NCBI GenBank assembly: GCA_034663635.1
Contig: JAXDJH010000026.1
Span: 1-64,000 of the forward strand
From: JAXDJH01 sp034663635
GTDB lineage: Bacteria; Actinomycetota; CADDZG01; WHSQ01
DNA length: 64,000 bases
Reading direction: 5' to 3'
Part shown: positions 33,411 through 42,622 of the stretch, one piece after another
Layout: each line of letters starts with the position of its first letter
Numbering within the stretch: the first letter of the stretch is position 1
The notes under the pieces: model-generated
Seen by the model: only the letters and a program-made list of their open reading frames with translations
Told to the model about the DNA's origin: nothing
Databases searched by the model: none
Made by a program: the position numbers and the translations under genes

Positions 33411-34832
33411 TTACTTCTGTCTCTTGAGCACGGCTCGAGCCGCGTGATAGCCCGACATCCCGTGTACTCCGCCGCCCGGCGGCGTCGCGGATGAACAGAA
33501 GAACAGCCTTTTGTTCGGAGTCGTATAAGGAGAAAGTCTTGCCACTGGTCGGAGGAAGTGCTGTCGCAGGTCCTGCACGCCTCCATTGATGTCCCCACCC
33601 ACGTAGTTCGGGTTGTAGTTCTCGTAGTCCTGAGCAGTTCGAACGGCTCGCTCCAACACGATGTCTCGGAAGCCCGGAGCGAATCGCTCTATCTGTGCCT
33701 CCACCGTCTCGGTCATGTCCCGAGTGGATCCCGAGGGAACGTGGCAATAGCCCCACAAGGTGTGCTTGCCTTCAGGCGCCCTACTCGGGTCCGCCAAGCT
33801 CTGCTGCGCGAGCAAGACGTAAGGACGTTCGGCGTGCTCGCCCCGGCTCATCCTCGCTTCGGCCCTCGCTATCTCTTCGAAGGTTCCCCCAACATGGACG
33901 GTCCCCGCGCTGCGAATGACATCGGAGCTCCAAGGAACCGGTTCGATCAAGGCCCAGTCCACCTTGAAGATGCCGGGTCCATAACGGTAGCGAGATAGCG
34001 ATCTCTTGTAGCGATCTGGAAGGTAGCTGCCCGCTATCCGCAGCACCTGGCGGGGAGTGAGGTCGAACAACACCGCGCGCGACTTAGGAAGTTCCGACAG
34101 GGACGACACGGGAGAGTTAGTCACGACCTCGCCACCGAGCGAGCGGAGGTGAGCGACCATCCCTTCCGCGATCCGCTGCGATCCGCCTCGAACGACCGGC
34201 CACCCCACCGCGTGGGCGAGGAGCGTGAGTAATAGAGACACTCCGCCGGTCGGGCGACGGTCGAGCGGCAACATCGAGTGAGCCCCGGCCCCCGCCACGA
34301 TCGCCCTGGCCTCGGCCCCCTTGAATCGCGCGGCCAGCCCTTTGGCCGATCGGATCGCGTTCCATCCGAACCGAGCCATCACGAGCGGATGCCGCGGGAT
34401 CGCCAAGGGCCCGAGAACTCCGTCCATCAACTCCTCAAGATGTTCGACCAGAGGTCTCATCAGCCTGATGTAGGAGGGTCCATCAGCCCCGAGCCCCGCT
34501 GCGGTCTCTTCGATGGAACGGTAGACGGCGGCTCCACCGCCGGCATCGAGAGGATGAGCGAACGGCACATCCGGATGACAAAGCTTGATGCCGAGGTCGG
34601 CGAGCGGCAAGCGAGAGAAGAACGGCGACGCGAGCACGAGTGGATGAACCGCGGAGCAGACATCGTGATGGAAACCCGGGAGTGTGAGCTCGGCGGTTCG
34701 TGTCCCTCCACCGATGGATTCGGCCGCTTCGTACACAACCACCGACCGTCCCGACGACGCGAGCTCGATCGCTGCAGCTAGACCGTTGGGACCTGCCCCG
34801 ACCACGATCGCATCAGGCGCGGAGGCAGACAT
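33411..34832 (-). CDS. NAD(P)/FAD-dependent oxidoreductase, phytoene-desaturase-like
   Basis: A 473-residue flavoprotein of the COG1233/phytoene dehydrogenase type. The FAD motif VVGAGPNGLAAAIELASSG is at residues 10-28, followed by GGGTRTAELTLPGFHHDV; the C-terminal motif is SSATPPGGGVHGMSGYHAAR. These enzymes act on carotenoids, long isoprenoids or lipids; the group in actinobacteria is poorly characterised and no carotenoid genes are nearby, so the substrate is unknown. Start ATG at 34832. The next gene upstream starts 17 bases from its start on the same strand, so the two may be co-transcribed. Confidence 0.82.
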   Translation of the reverse strand: MSASAPDAIVVGAGPNGLAAAIELASSGRSVVVYEAAESIGGGTRTAELTLPGFHHDVCSAVHPLVLASPFFSRLPLADLGIKLCHPDVPFAHPLDAGGGAAVYRSIEETAAGLGADGPSYIRLMRPLVEHLEELMDGVLGPLAIPRHPLVMARFGWNAIRSAKGLAARFKGAEARAIVAGAGAHSMLPLDRRPTGGVSLLLTLLAHAVGWPVVRGGSQRIAEGMVAHLRSLGGEVVTNSPVSSLSELPKSRAVLFDLTPRQVLRIAGSYLPDRYKRSLSRYRYGPGIFKVDWALIEPVPWSSDVIRSAGTVHVGGTFEEIARAEARMSRGEHAERPYVLLAQQSLADPSRAPEGKHTLWGYCHVPSGSTRDMTETVEAQIERFAPGFRDIVLERAVRTAQDYENYNPNYVGGDINGGVQDLRQHFLRPVARLSPYTTPNKRLFFCSSATPPGGGVHGMSGYHAARAVLKRQK

Positions 34833-34848
34833 GCCTTCTATATAACGC

Positions 34849-36048
34849 TTAGACGCGCGGCCTCAGAACGAACAGGCCCTGTCCCATCCCGGACACGATC
34901 ACGTTGCCCGAAGGAAGGAAGGGGTAGGTCGCCCAAGCTCCGTCGTAAGTGGCCGTGTCGGACTCGGGGACGATGTCGAAGAACCCGATCTCGATCAACT
35001 CGCCCTTCGCGACGTCCTTGAGATCTGCGATCCGAAGGCCGGCGGTGTAGTTCGCCTGGTAGACGAGATCGCCCAGCACGTAGTTGTTGTGATCGATCGC
35101 GTTCGTCTTGGCCCTGAAAGCGTTGATCAGTTTCGGTTTGTTGAGATCCCGCACGTCCCAGATATAGGTGGTCGTCGGGAACAGGAACGTCTCTTCGTCG
35201 ATCTCGTCTGCCACGATGATGTACCTCTGGTCTTCGGTCAGCCAGCCCGAGTGCGTGTAGCTCGCTCCCTCGTATGTCGACTTGGAAAGCTGCACCGGCG
35301 CCAACTTGTCGCTGACGTCGTAGACGTTCATCGAGTCTTCGTTGAAGTTGAAGCAGATCTCCTTGTTTTTGTAGTCCTTGTCGGGCCCGCGGTAGACACG
35401 ACAGTGAGAGTCGTGGGTGTATCCGTCATCGAGGATGAAACCCGCCGGCTTCGGGTGAACCGGGTCGCTGAGGTCGAGGATGTGCGGACCGCCGCCGAAC
35501 GCGAAGCTCCCGTTCACGTAGGCGAAACCGGTTTCCGTGTCGATATCGATCGTGTGCGCGATCGGAACCGGATACACGAAATCGGGAACCCAGGTCTGTG
35601 GCTGCTGCGGGGCGTCGCGCAGATGCGTTAGGTCGAAGACCTGAACGCCGCAAGGCGCAAGGTCGCAGACCACGTAGGCATGGTCCTTGTAGACCTCGAC
35701 GTCCTGCCAGATGAGAGTTCCGTCGGCCTTCGGCTGGAGGGCACCGAGGTAGACCGGCTTCGTCGGGTTGGAGATGTCGACGAACTCGAGCCCTTTCGTC
35801 GAGCCCATCAAGGCGTATTCCTTCTTCGTCTCGGGATCGGCCCAGCCCCAGATGTCGCTCGCGCGGCCCCCGCTCAATTCTGAGTTCGGGACGAAGGACA
35901 GAAGGTCGATGTTCTTGCACGTGTAGTTGAGGGCCTTGCCGTTCCGGCAGGCAACGGCACCGGGCGCCTTGCTCTGAGCGACGGACAGGCCAAGCTGGCC
36001 CGACAGCAGGCCCAGCGATACGGCCAATACGGCGAAACGACGCTTCAA
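34849..36048 (-). CDS. Secreted LVIVD / choice-of-anchor-B type repeat protein
   Basis: A 399-residue exported protein. Signal peptide about residues 1-25. The rest is a set of LVIVD-like beta-propeller repeats (KGLEFVDISNPTKPVYLG, YVVCDLAPCGVQVFDLTH, HILDLSDPVHPKPAG, LRIADLKDVAKGELIE), as in the choice-of-anchor-B family of secreted proteins. Characteristic features are the HTIDIDTETGFAYVNG segment and the THDSHCRVYRGPD motif. Role at the cell surface is unknown. Start ATG at 36048. Confidence 0.8.
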   Translation of the reverse strand: MKRRFAVLAVSLGLLSGQLGLSVAQSKAPGAVACRNGKALNYTCKNIDLLSFVPNSELSGGRASDIWGWADPETKKEYALMGSTKGLEFVDISNPTKPVYLGALQPKADGTLIWQDVEVYKDHAYVVCDLAPCGVQVFDLTHLRDAPQQPQTWVPDFVYPVPIAHTIDIDTETGFAYVNGSFAFGGGPHILDLSDPVHPKPAGFILDDGYTHDSHCRVYRGPDKDYKNKEICFNFNEDSMNVYDVSDKLAPVQLSKSTYEGASYTHSGWLTEDQRYIIVADEIDEETFLFPTTTYIWDVRDLNKPKLINAFRAKTNAIDHNNYVLGDLVYQANYTAGLRIADLKDVAKGELIEIGFFDIVPESDTATYDGAWATYPFLPSGNVIVSGMGQGLFVLRPRV

Positions 36049-36153
36049 AGCGGATGCCTCCCAGATAGCCCTGTGGTTCGGGATAGAGCTTCGCCGGAGT
36101 GAGCGGTCGTCCTGCTTGGAAGGGCGCGGCGGCCCCTGTGTTGAAGAACCGGC

Positions 36154-36555
36154 CTAATCAGTGATGAGGATGTCGCCCCGCATGCCGTAGGCGTAATGGC
36201 CGGGGCGATGGCAGCCGATCAACAGATGGCCGGGTTCACCGAACGTGTAGGTGGTGGTGCGCGTCTCGCCGGCGGGGATCGAGAGTTCTCCCGGCTTAGC
36301 GCCGTGATGCGCCTCCGTCCCCAGCTCGTGGGCCCGCTGCGCCGCTTCATCGCCGATCAAGAACTCGTGATCGATCGGATCTCGGTTCGTGACGACGAAG
36401 GTCACCGTCGTGCCGGCCTTGAATTCGAAGTGATCTGGAACGAATCGCGAGAGTGTCAACTTCACCTGAACTTCACGATCGGCCGCGCCCGATCCGTCGT
36501 GGGCACACGCAACCGCTGCGATCAGCAGGGCCGCCGCGGCGACCCTGCATCTCAT
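36154..36555 (-). CDS. Exported cupredoxin (type I copper protein)
   Basis: A 133-residue protein with an N-terminal signal (residues 1-19, ending AVACA, possibly a lipoprotein cysteine) and a plastocyanin-like domain. Candidate copper ligands are the His in DHEFLIG and the Cys, His and Met of IGCHRPGHYAYGMRG. It could carry electrons or bind copper outside the cell. The start ATG at 36555 overlaps the stop of the DUF2330 gene (ATGA), so the two are translated together. The longer frame to 37005 is shadow of that gene. Confidence 0.8.
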   Translation of the reverse strand: MRCRVAAAALLIAAVACAHDGSGAADREVQVKLTLSRFVPDHFEFKAGTTVTFVVTNRDPIDHEFLIGDEAAQRAHELGTEAHHGAKPGELSIPAGETRTTTYTFGEPGHLLIGCHRPGHYAYGMRGDILITD

Positions 36556-37595
36556 CGACGGCGCTTGGCGCGAGATCGAACCCCCCGCATGAAACCGAAA
36601 CCGAGAACGGGGATGAGGATCACCGAGTAAAGGAACCTCGAACCATCTGAGTGCTGTGGCGAGTTCGAACTGTTGTCGGGCTTGCCGTAGGCGTCCTCTT
36701 CCGAAGGAGAACCGGCTCCGCTCGCGTCGATCGCGAGGTCGTATGTGAGATTCCGCGCGTTCAAGGCGACCCTGTAGTAGCTCAACCACATCTCCGCTGG
36801 AACCCAACCCATCCCCTTGTCGGAACGAAGGTCGTCCAGCAAGGAATCGGAGGCTTGTTCGCTGCGCTCCTGGATGAGGCCTCCACGCCCAGGCTCCGCG
36901 GGGGCAGGAAGGATCGCCGGCTCGATGTCGGTCAACAGATAGACGTCGGCGGAGATGTCCTGGTACGGCCTCTTGCCCAGAGCGAGGATGCGCAAGGGCA
37001 CCCATGGGTCATCGGTGGGGATGCGGAGATGGATGGGAACGCCGTCGCCCTCCGCGAGATCCTTCTTCTCGGCCTTCTTCGGGATGAAGCGAACCGCCAT
37101 GAAGATCTTGCTGCGCTGCGCGTAGAACCTCAGCACCTCGGGAGCGTCCGGCGTGAGATTGAATCCCTCATCCTTGGCCCACCGGCCGACGGCTTGACTT
37201 CCACCCCTGAGGATCGTGATCAGCAATCCATCTATCTCTGTCTCGTAAAGCTCCTCGGCGTCGTTAGATCCCCCCGCGGTCGGGCCCTCTGTCGGTTGGG
37301 GGGTGGGTGGCTGGGTCTCCTGCGCGAGCCGTTGAAGGGTCCACTTGCCGCCGCGGGTCACCTTCTTTGGGATGTCGGGCAGCGGAACGATGGAGCCGAA
37401 CTTTGCGCCGCCCCCCTGGAACGCGAACGAAGTGATGTAGTGCTCGATCCCGTTGTGGTAGCCGGCGAGTGTCGAGGTACGCAGAAGCCTGACCGAACCG
37501 TTGGGTGCAACCAATCCTGCGCAAGCAAAGGCCGGGCCGACGACGGCAGCGACCATCAATAGAGCCAGTAAGGGTGATGCGATTTGCCGACGCAT
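36552..37595 (-). CDS. DUF2330 secreted/membrane-anchored protein
   Basis: A 347-residue protein of the DUF2330 family: signal peptide (about 1-25), then CAGLVAPNGSVRLLRTST, the family's opening, a hydrophilic body, and one membrane helix near residues 320-337 before an arginine-rich end (RGVRSRAKRRR), which fits a C-terminally anchored surface protein. Function of the family is unknown. The ATG at 37595 has an AGAGG site; the frame upstream to 37787 overlaps the phosphatase gene. It is coupled to the cupredoxin gene by ATGA. Confidence 0.82.
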   Translation of the reverse strand: MRRQIASPLLALLMVAAVVGPAFACAGLVAPNGSVRLLRTSTLAGYHNGIEHYITSFAFQGGGAKFGSIVPLPDIPKKVTRGGKWTLQRLAQETQPPTPQPTEGPTAGGSNDAEELYETEIDGLLITILRGGSQAVGRWAKDEGFNLTPDAPEVLRFYAQRSKIFMAVRFIPKKAEKKDLAEGDGVPIHLRIPTDDPWVPLRILALGKRPYQDISADVYLLTDIEPAILPAPAEPGRGGLIQERSEQASDSLLDDLRSDKGMGWVPAEMWLSYYRVALNARNLTYDLAIDASGAGSPSEEDAYGKPDNSSNSPQHSDGSRFLYSVILIPVLGFGFMRGVRSRAKRRR

Positions 37596-37671
37596 CGGTA
37601 ACCTCTTTTCCGTCCGCCGAAAGTCGTTAAACGAAAGCCTAGCCCTGCATCGAATCGATAGCGAGGGCGTC

Positions 37672-38406
37672 TTAGGCTTCTTCGGGTTCCAAGCCCTTCT
37701 CCACCGAGACGGGCGGCCGGCCACGCTCCTTGCGCCAGATGCTGAATGCAGCCGTTGAGGCGACGAGCCAAGCAAGGCCCAGCACAAATCCCCCCATCAC
37801 GTCCGAGAAGAAGTGGACGCCGAGGGCAAGGCGGGAGCTTCCTATCAACCCGACGATCGCCACGTAGGCACACATCGCGGGGATCCGCCAACGCCGAGTG
37901 ATCAACGGCAGGAAAGCGAGCAGCAGCGTGCCGTATCCGATCGTGGACGCCATCGAGTGTCCCGATGGGAAACTCTTCCCGAAGGCCTCGGTGATCGGAT
38001 CCTCCAACTCTGGACGCGGCCGATTCACGAGGATCTTCACGACGGTATCGATGACGCCTCCGACGATGTTGGTGACTACGAGATAGATGGCGATGCGTCT
38101 GCTACCTCGGCGCCAGAAGAAGAGCGCGGCCGCTCCGATGGTGACGTAGAACCACACCGGGCTTCCCAAGAAACTCAGGACCTTGGCCAGAGTGATCAGT
38201 GCATCGTTGTGAACGATGACTCTATGTATCGACTCGGCGATCTCGGTGTCTTCGTTCGTCAGAGGGCCGTGGCTAGTGACCTGCACCAGCAGGTACGAGA
38301 ACGGCAACACCATCAGAAGCGTCGCGAGGGCGAACAGCGTCACCCGGAGTCCATAGCGTTCGCCTGGGTCCAAACGGGAGCGCACCCAAGCAGGGAGAGC
38401 CTCCAT
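37672..38406 (-). CDS. PAP2-type membrane phosphatase
   Basis: A 244-residue six-helix PAP2 phosphatase. All three motifs are intact: KILVNRPRP, SFPSGHS and SRLALGVHFFSD. It would hydrolyse a lipid phosphate or diphosphate, such as phosphatidic acid or undecaprenyl diphosphate, on the outer face of the membrane. The ATG at 38406 follows a GGAGG site; the frame to 38556 is longer but overlaps the divergent DedA gene. With the DedA protein, the kinase-like protein and the penicillin-binding protein downstream it suggests carrier-lipid traffic (inference). Confidence 0.88.
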   Translation of the reverse strand: MEALPAWVRSRLDPGERYGLRVTLFALATLLMVLPFSYLLVQVTSHGPLTNEDTEIAESIHRVIVHNDALITLAKVLSFLGSPVWFYVTIGAAALFFWRRGSRRIAIYLVVTNIVGGVIDTVVKILVNRPRPELEDPITEAFGKSFPSGHSMASTIGYGTLLLAFLPLITRRWRIPAMCAYVAIVGLIGSSRLALGVHFFSDVMGGFVLGLAWLVASTAAFSIWRKERGRPPVSVEKGLEPEEA

Positions 38407-38448
38407 CACTGGAGTTTCCTCCACGGAGAGCGGGGAGATGATTCCGCA

Positions 38449-39075
38449 GTGAAGATCTCGGACAACACGCGCAAGGTCGTCACCGGACTCGCAGCTGTGC
38501 GACTGATCCTTGGAGTTGCCGCGATCCCACTCGCCCCGGTCCTGTACGAGGACCACTTCCTCGTCCTTGTCCTTCTTCGTCCGACCAAGGAGGTCTTCCT
38601 TGCGGGAGGCTTCCTCGCGCGCCAGGGCGAGGTGAGCCTGATCATGGTCATTCTCGCAGCCATCCCGCTATCCATCTTCGGCGTTTGGCTGTTCTACGCG
38701 CTCGGCCGCGGCTACGAGAAAGAGCTCGAGAGGGACAAGATGCCGGGTATCGCCGGTCGCATCCTCCATCCCGATCGCGTCAAGGCCTTCGAGAAGGCTC
38801 TGGACAATCGAGGGGCAAAACTGATCTTCCTCGGTCGGCTTGCGGTCCTTTCCTCCTCCCTCGTGGCTGCAGCGGCCGGCGCCGCGGGACTCGAGTCTCG
38901 GAAGTTCTTCCCGATGGATCTCGCTGGGGGTCTTGTATCGATCGCGTACACGGTCGCGGCTGGCTACTTCCTCGGCGAGGCCTACGAAAAAGCCGGCCCA
39001 TGGCTCACCGTGGTTGGGGTGATCGCGTTCCTCGGGTTCGCCTACGTCCTGGGGCGCGCCCTCAAGCGTTCGTAA
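38449..39075 (+). CDS. DedA family membrane protein
   Basis: A 208-residue DedA/SNARE-associated membrane protein. It has the early EVFLAGGFLARQGEVSL segment, the GRGYEKELE loop, a central FLGRLAVLSSSLVAAAAGAAGLESRKFF segment (family pattern F.R....R...P..AG...M....F) and a final glycine-rich helix. Recent work links DedA proteins to flipping of undecaprenyl phosphate or phospholipids. Start is a GTG at 38449 with a GGGGAG site about eleven bases before it; the upstream part of the long frame is antisense to the phosphatase gene. It is divergent from the phosphatase with 42 bases between. Confidence 0.8.
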   Translation: MKISDNTRKVVTGLAAVRLILGVAAIPLAPVLYEDHFLVLVLLRPTKEVFLAGGFLARQGEVSLIMVILAAIPLSIFGVWLFYALGRGYEKELERDKMPGIAGRILHPDRVKAFEKALDNRGAKLIFLGRLAVLSSSLVAAAAGAAGLESRKFFPMDLAGGLVSIAYTVAAGYFLGEAYEKAGPWLTVVGVIAFLGFAYVLGRALKRS

Positions 39076-39077
39076 CA

Positions 39078-40382
39078 TCAAGCCTTCTTCGAGTGTGGGA
39101 CGTACACCGCCAAGCGCTTCTCGAGCTTCTCGACGACAATGTCTTCGGGTCCCTCGAACGTCTCGCCGTCGCGCGCCAACCTTAGGGAGCCCTCCAACGA
39201 ACGCAATTCAAGTTTCTCGACGCAGGTCTGAACGTAGACCTTGCTGCGTCCGAGTCGCCCCGTGAGGATCGCAAGGATCAGTCTCGTCCGCGCGAATGGA
39301 TGACCGGCGCTCACATAGCGGAAATCGATCTGCTCATCGTCGAGCCGTTCACGCCAAGACGGCGCAAATCCGCTCGGGTGATACCTACAGTTTCCGATGA
39401 AAGCCATCCATATCTGCTTCGGTTGGCCGTCGATTTCGATCTCGACCGGGTCACTCTTCCTTAGAACCCTAATCAACGCGATAACGACAGCCGGCCATTT
39501 ACCGAAACGTCGTTCCAGTCGCTCTCTCGCGTCGACCAGCTCGGGATAGCTACCGAAGCTCGCCGTGTTGAGAAAGACCTGTCCCGCGATTGTGGCAACA
39601 TCGACCCCCACCGCCTCGCCGGATTTCACGGCCTCGGCAGCATCTTGGATGGTCTCGATGCCAAGCGCCCCCGTGAAGTGGTTGAAGGTTCCGCCTGGGA
39701 ATACCACGAGTGCCCTCTTCGCATCGAGCGCCACCTGCGCGGCCGTATTCACGGTTCCATCACCACCGCACACCCCCAACGCGATGGCTCCGGAGTTCAG
39801 CGCTTCGTCGAACGCCTTTCGGATGTCATCGCCGTCCGTGACGTCGACTTCCATAACCTCAGCCTTCGGAAAAGCGGCTCGTATCTCCGCCGTCGGCGCG
39901 TCGCCGTCCCCTGAATGCACATTCACCACGATCGAGAGACCGGCCCCATCCTCATTCGGCTCTGCATGTTCAGGCAGCCAAACCTTCGGAGCCTGCGGTC
40001 CGAGTTCCGGAGGTATCGGCCACATACGGGTCGAGGCAAGCCCTATCGAAGCGCCAATCCCAGCAGCGCCCAACCTCGCCGCAGGGTGGCCGCTGCCCGA
40101 AAGGAGCGGGCCGATCGCAAATGCGCCGATCAGTCCACCGGCGGGGGCCGATTCAAGGGTCGCTCCAGTCAGGAATGCAACGGCCGCTGCCTCGTCTGAA
40201 TGCTTCCCGAAGCGTGTTGGCAAGAACCCCAGAAGTCGCGTCGCCGCCATGGTGACTAGACCTCGCATCGCGGCGCGGCGCAGGCTCCTTCGTCCGAACG
40301 AATACAGGAGGGCGGCGACGCCGAGCCACGTCCAGGAAGATCTCGACGCGCGCTGGAGGACAGAGCCTCCTTCGTCAGTCAT
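39078..40382 (-). CDS. Diacylglycerol-kinase-like protein with degenerate PAP2 domain
   Basis: A 434-residue protein. Residues about 20-120 resemble a PAP2 membrane domain by topology, but where the family has PSGHA and SR-GVHxxxD this protein has KHSDEAA and SGHPAARLGAA, so the phosphatase site is lost. Residues about 145-430 are a DAGK/LCB5 catalytic domain: LSIVVNVHSGDGD, the nucleotide motif GVCGGDGTVNTAAQVALD, then FPGGTFNHFTGALGI and GVDVATIAGQVFLNTASFG. It would phosphorylate a lipid alcohol such as diacylglycerol or sphinganine. In other actinobacteria a functional PAP2-DAGK fusion is known. The ATG at 40382 overlaps the penicillin-binding gene by eight bases. Confidence 0.8.
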   Translation of the reverse strand: MTDEGGSVLQRASRSSWTWLGVAALLYSFGRRSLRRAAMRGLVTMAATRLLGFLPTRFGKHSDEAAAVAFLTGATLESAPAGGLIGAFAIGPLLSGSGHPAARLGAAGIGASIGLASTRMWPIPPELGPQAPKVWLPEHAEPNEDGAGLSIVVNVHSGDGDAPTAEIRAAFPKAEVMEVDVTDGDDIRKAFDEALNSGAIALGVCGGDGTVNTAAQVALDAKRALVVFPGGTFNHFTGALGIETIQDAAEAVKSGEAVGVDVATIAGQVFLNTASFGSYPELVDARERLERRFGKWPAVVIALIRVLRKSDPVEIEIDGQPKQIWMAFIGNCRYHPSGFAPSWRERLDDEQIDFRYVSAGHPFARTRLILAILTGRLGRSKVYVQTCVEKLELRSLEGSLRLARDGETFEGPEDIVVEKLEKRLAVYVPHSKKA

Positions 40383-42531
40383 GACCCTTGTCGTGGCCCC
40401 ATCCATTGCCGTTATCACCGCCGGCGTCCGGGGGACCGTCCTCCTTCTTCTCCGAACCGGGAGGGGGCGGTGGTGGTACGGGATTGATGACCGTTGCAGG
40501 CTGGTAGGCCGGGGTTGTGAAGTAGGCGACATCCGTGCCCTCTAGCGCAGCCGACATGAACGCGCTCCAGATCGCTGCGGGGAATGACCCACCGGTTACA
40601 TCGATACCGTGGACTGGACGGCATTCCGGCGTGCCGCAATAGTGCATCAACGGCGAGATATCGTCGGCAGTCCCCGGGGTCTTGTCGGGCCCCGGCTCGA
40701 TCGGATAACCCATCCAAACGACGGTGGCGAGTTGAGGGGTGTAGCCGGCGAACCAGGAATCGCGATTGTCCTGCGTCGTTCCTGTCTTGCCCGCGACCGG
40801 CCGGCCGATCTGCGCGGTTGTAGCGGTTCCCGCTTCCACAACTCCGGTCAATGTGTCGGTGAGGACGTCCGCCGAGTTGGCCTCGACCACCTGCGTTCCT
40901 TCGACCGAGACGTTCTTCTTGCACTTCATCTTCTCCGGCATCCCATAGCCGAGCAGGCAACGTCCGCTGTGTCCTTGGACGTAACGGATCGGCGTGACCG
41001 TCGGCAGGAGGCCCCTGGCCGAGAACCCTGCGTATGCACGCGCCATCTCGAGGACTGAGACGTCAAGAGTTCCGAGCGCGAGCGAACAGTTGGGCTCGAT
41101 GTCGCCTGTGCCGTACGGACCGGTGAACCCGAAGTTCGAGACCAGATCGGCGACGTTGGCCGCGCCCACCTCCGTGATGAGCTCGGCGAACACCGTGTTG
41201 ACCGAGTTCGCGGTTGCAGAGCGAAGGTCAAGCGTTCCGTACGAGCTGCCGCCGTAGTTCTCCGGCACCCACACGCCGTCGGGTCCGGAGCAAGTCGGGT
41301 CGTCGATCGTCTTGGGGCTCTCCCCCGAGAATCGTGAGCTTGGAGAGATCCCCTGTTCGATCGCCTCGAGCAGCGTGAACGGTTTGAACGAAGAGCCGGC
41401 CTGGCGCTTTCCGTCGGTGGCGAAGTTGAAGCCGCGGGCCTTGCGCACATTCGTGAATTCGGGTCCGCCGACCATCGCGCGCACCTCGCCGGTCGGAGTC
41501 ATCGACACGAGGGCCGCGGGTGGATCGGTCGGCTCGTTCAGATTGGACGACACAGCGTCTTCGGCCTGGTGTTGCATGTCCATGTCGATCGTCGTGTAGA
41601 TCTTCAGCCCGCAGCGATAGAGGCATTCGCCGAAGCGCGGATAGAGATAGTCCTTCCGCAACCACTCCAGGAAGTAGGCCGCCGGCTGGTGACGAGCCCG
41701 CAACACCGCCGCCACGCGCGTCCGCAATGCGGAGTCATCGGCCTTGTCGAACTCGTCCTGGGTGATGTAGCGCTCCGAGAGCATCGCGTTGAGCACGTGA
41801 CTCCGCCGGGCAAGTCCCGCTTCTTCCGTCTGGTATGCGGCTGGAGCGGGGATCAGACCCGCGAGGTACGCGGATTCCTGCAGGTTCAGGTGCCGAGCGT
41901 GTTTCGCGAAGTAGGTGCGAGCCGCTGCCTCGATACCGTAGGCACCTCGTCCGAAGTAGACGGTGTTGAGGTACGACTCGAGGATGTCATCCTTCGAAAG
42001 CTGACGTTCGAGCTTGACCGCGAGGATCCCCTCGTTAATCTTCCGCTCGAACGTTCGGCTCGAATCCTCGAGCACAGCGTTCTTGATGTACTGCTGGGTG
42101 ATCGTCGAACCACCCTGTTCAACCTGGCCGCTGGTGAGGTTCGCCCACGCCGCACGGACCATCCCCTGGACGTCGATCCCGTCGTGCTTGTAGAAGCCTC
42201 GATCCTCCGAGGCGATGACCGCCTGGCTCACATGCTCGGGAAGATCTTTCGTGTCGACGATGAAACGAGTGACCTCGTCGCGGTAGGTCGCGATCAGGTT
42301 CCCGTGGACGTCATAGACCCTCGCCGAGGAGGGAAGCCTGGCCTCGGGCGGCATCGGCACCTGGGCGAACGTGTAGTCGACCGCATAGTGGGCCGCGATC
42401 AGAGCAAGCCCGATCGAGGCGATGACGTTGACCCACCACCACGGCCGCCTCCAGGGGCGGGGTCGCGGAGGCCGGGCGGCAACGATGTCTCGCCGGCCAT
42501 CTTGGCTGCTTCGCTGGAGCGTGGGATCCAA
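40375..42531 (-). CDS. Class A penicillin-binding protein (glycosyltransferase/transpeptidase)
   Basis: A 718-residue bifunctional peptidoglycan synthase. One membrane helix (about 31-50) is followed by a GT51 domain with catalytic Glu109 in IASEDRGFYKHDGID and GGSTITQQ (140-147). The transpeptidase domain has SxxK at Ser380 (GSSFKPF), SVN at 443-445 and KTG at 582-584. It polymerises and cross-links peptidoglycan. The end is a Pro-rich then Gly/His/Asp-rich tail (residues about 690-718). The start is a TTG at 42531 preceded by an AAGGA site; an ATG in another frame lies between and is ignored. It overlaps the kinase-like gene by eight bases and is divergent from the gene at 42623. Confidence 0.9.
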   Translation of the reverse strand: MDPTLQRSSQDGRRDIVAARPPRPRPWRRPWWWVNVIASIGLALIAAHYAVDYTFAQVPMPPEARLPSSARVYDVHGNLIATYRDEVTRFIVDTKDLPEHVSQAVIASEDRGFYKHDGIDVQGMVRAAWANLTSGQVEQGGSTITQQYIKNAVLEDSSRTFERKINEGILAVKLERQLSKDDILESYLNTVYFGRGAYGIEAAARTYFAKHARHLNLQESAYLAGLIPAPAAYQTEEAGLARRSHVLNAMLSERYITQDEFDKADDSALRTRVAAVLRARHQPAAYFLEWLRKDYLYPRFGECLYRCGLKIYTTIDMDMQHQAEDAVSSNLNEPTDPPAALVSMTPTGEVRAMVGGPEFTNVRKARGFNFATDGKRQAGSSFKPFTLLEAIEQGISPSSRFSGESPKTIDDPTCSGPDGVWVPENYGGSSYGTLDLRSATANSVNTVFAELITEVGAANVADLVSNFGFTGPYGTGDIEPNCSLALGTLDVSVLEMARAYAGFSARGLLPTVTPIRYVQGHSGRCLLGYGMPEKMKCKKNVSVEGTQVVEANSADVLTDTLTGVVEAGTATTAQIGRPVAGKTGTTQDNRDSWFAGYTPQLATVVWMGYPIEPGPDKTPGTADDISPLMHYCGTPECRPVHGIDVTGGSFPAAIWSAFMSAALEGTDVAYFTTPAYQPATVINPVPPPPPPGSEKKEDGPPDAGGDNGNGWGHDKGHD

Positions 42532-42622
42532 TTTCCATCCTTGAGGTTGGGTTGTCAGGCATGGATACCCGGATTCGGGGAAGTGATGCCAGATCGTGAC
42601 CGATCGACTACGGAATCATTAG

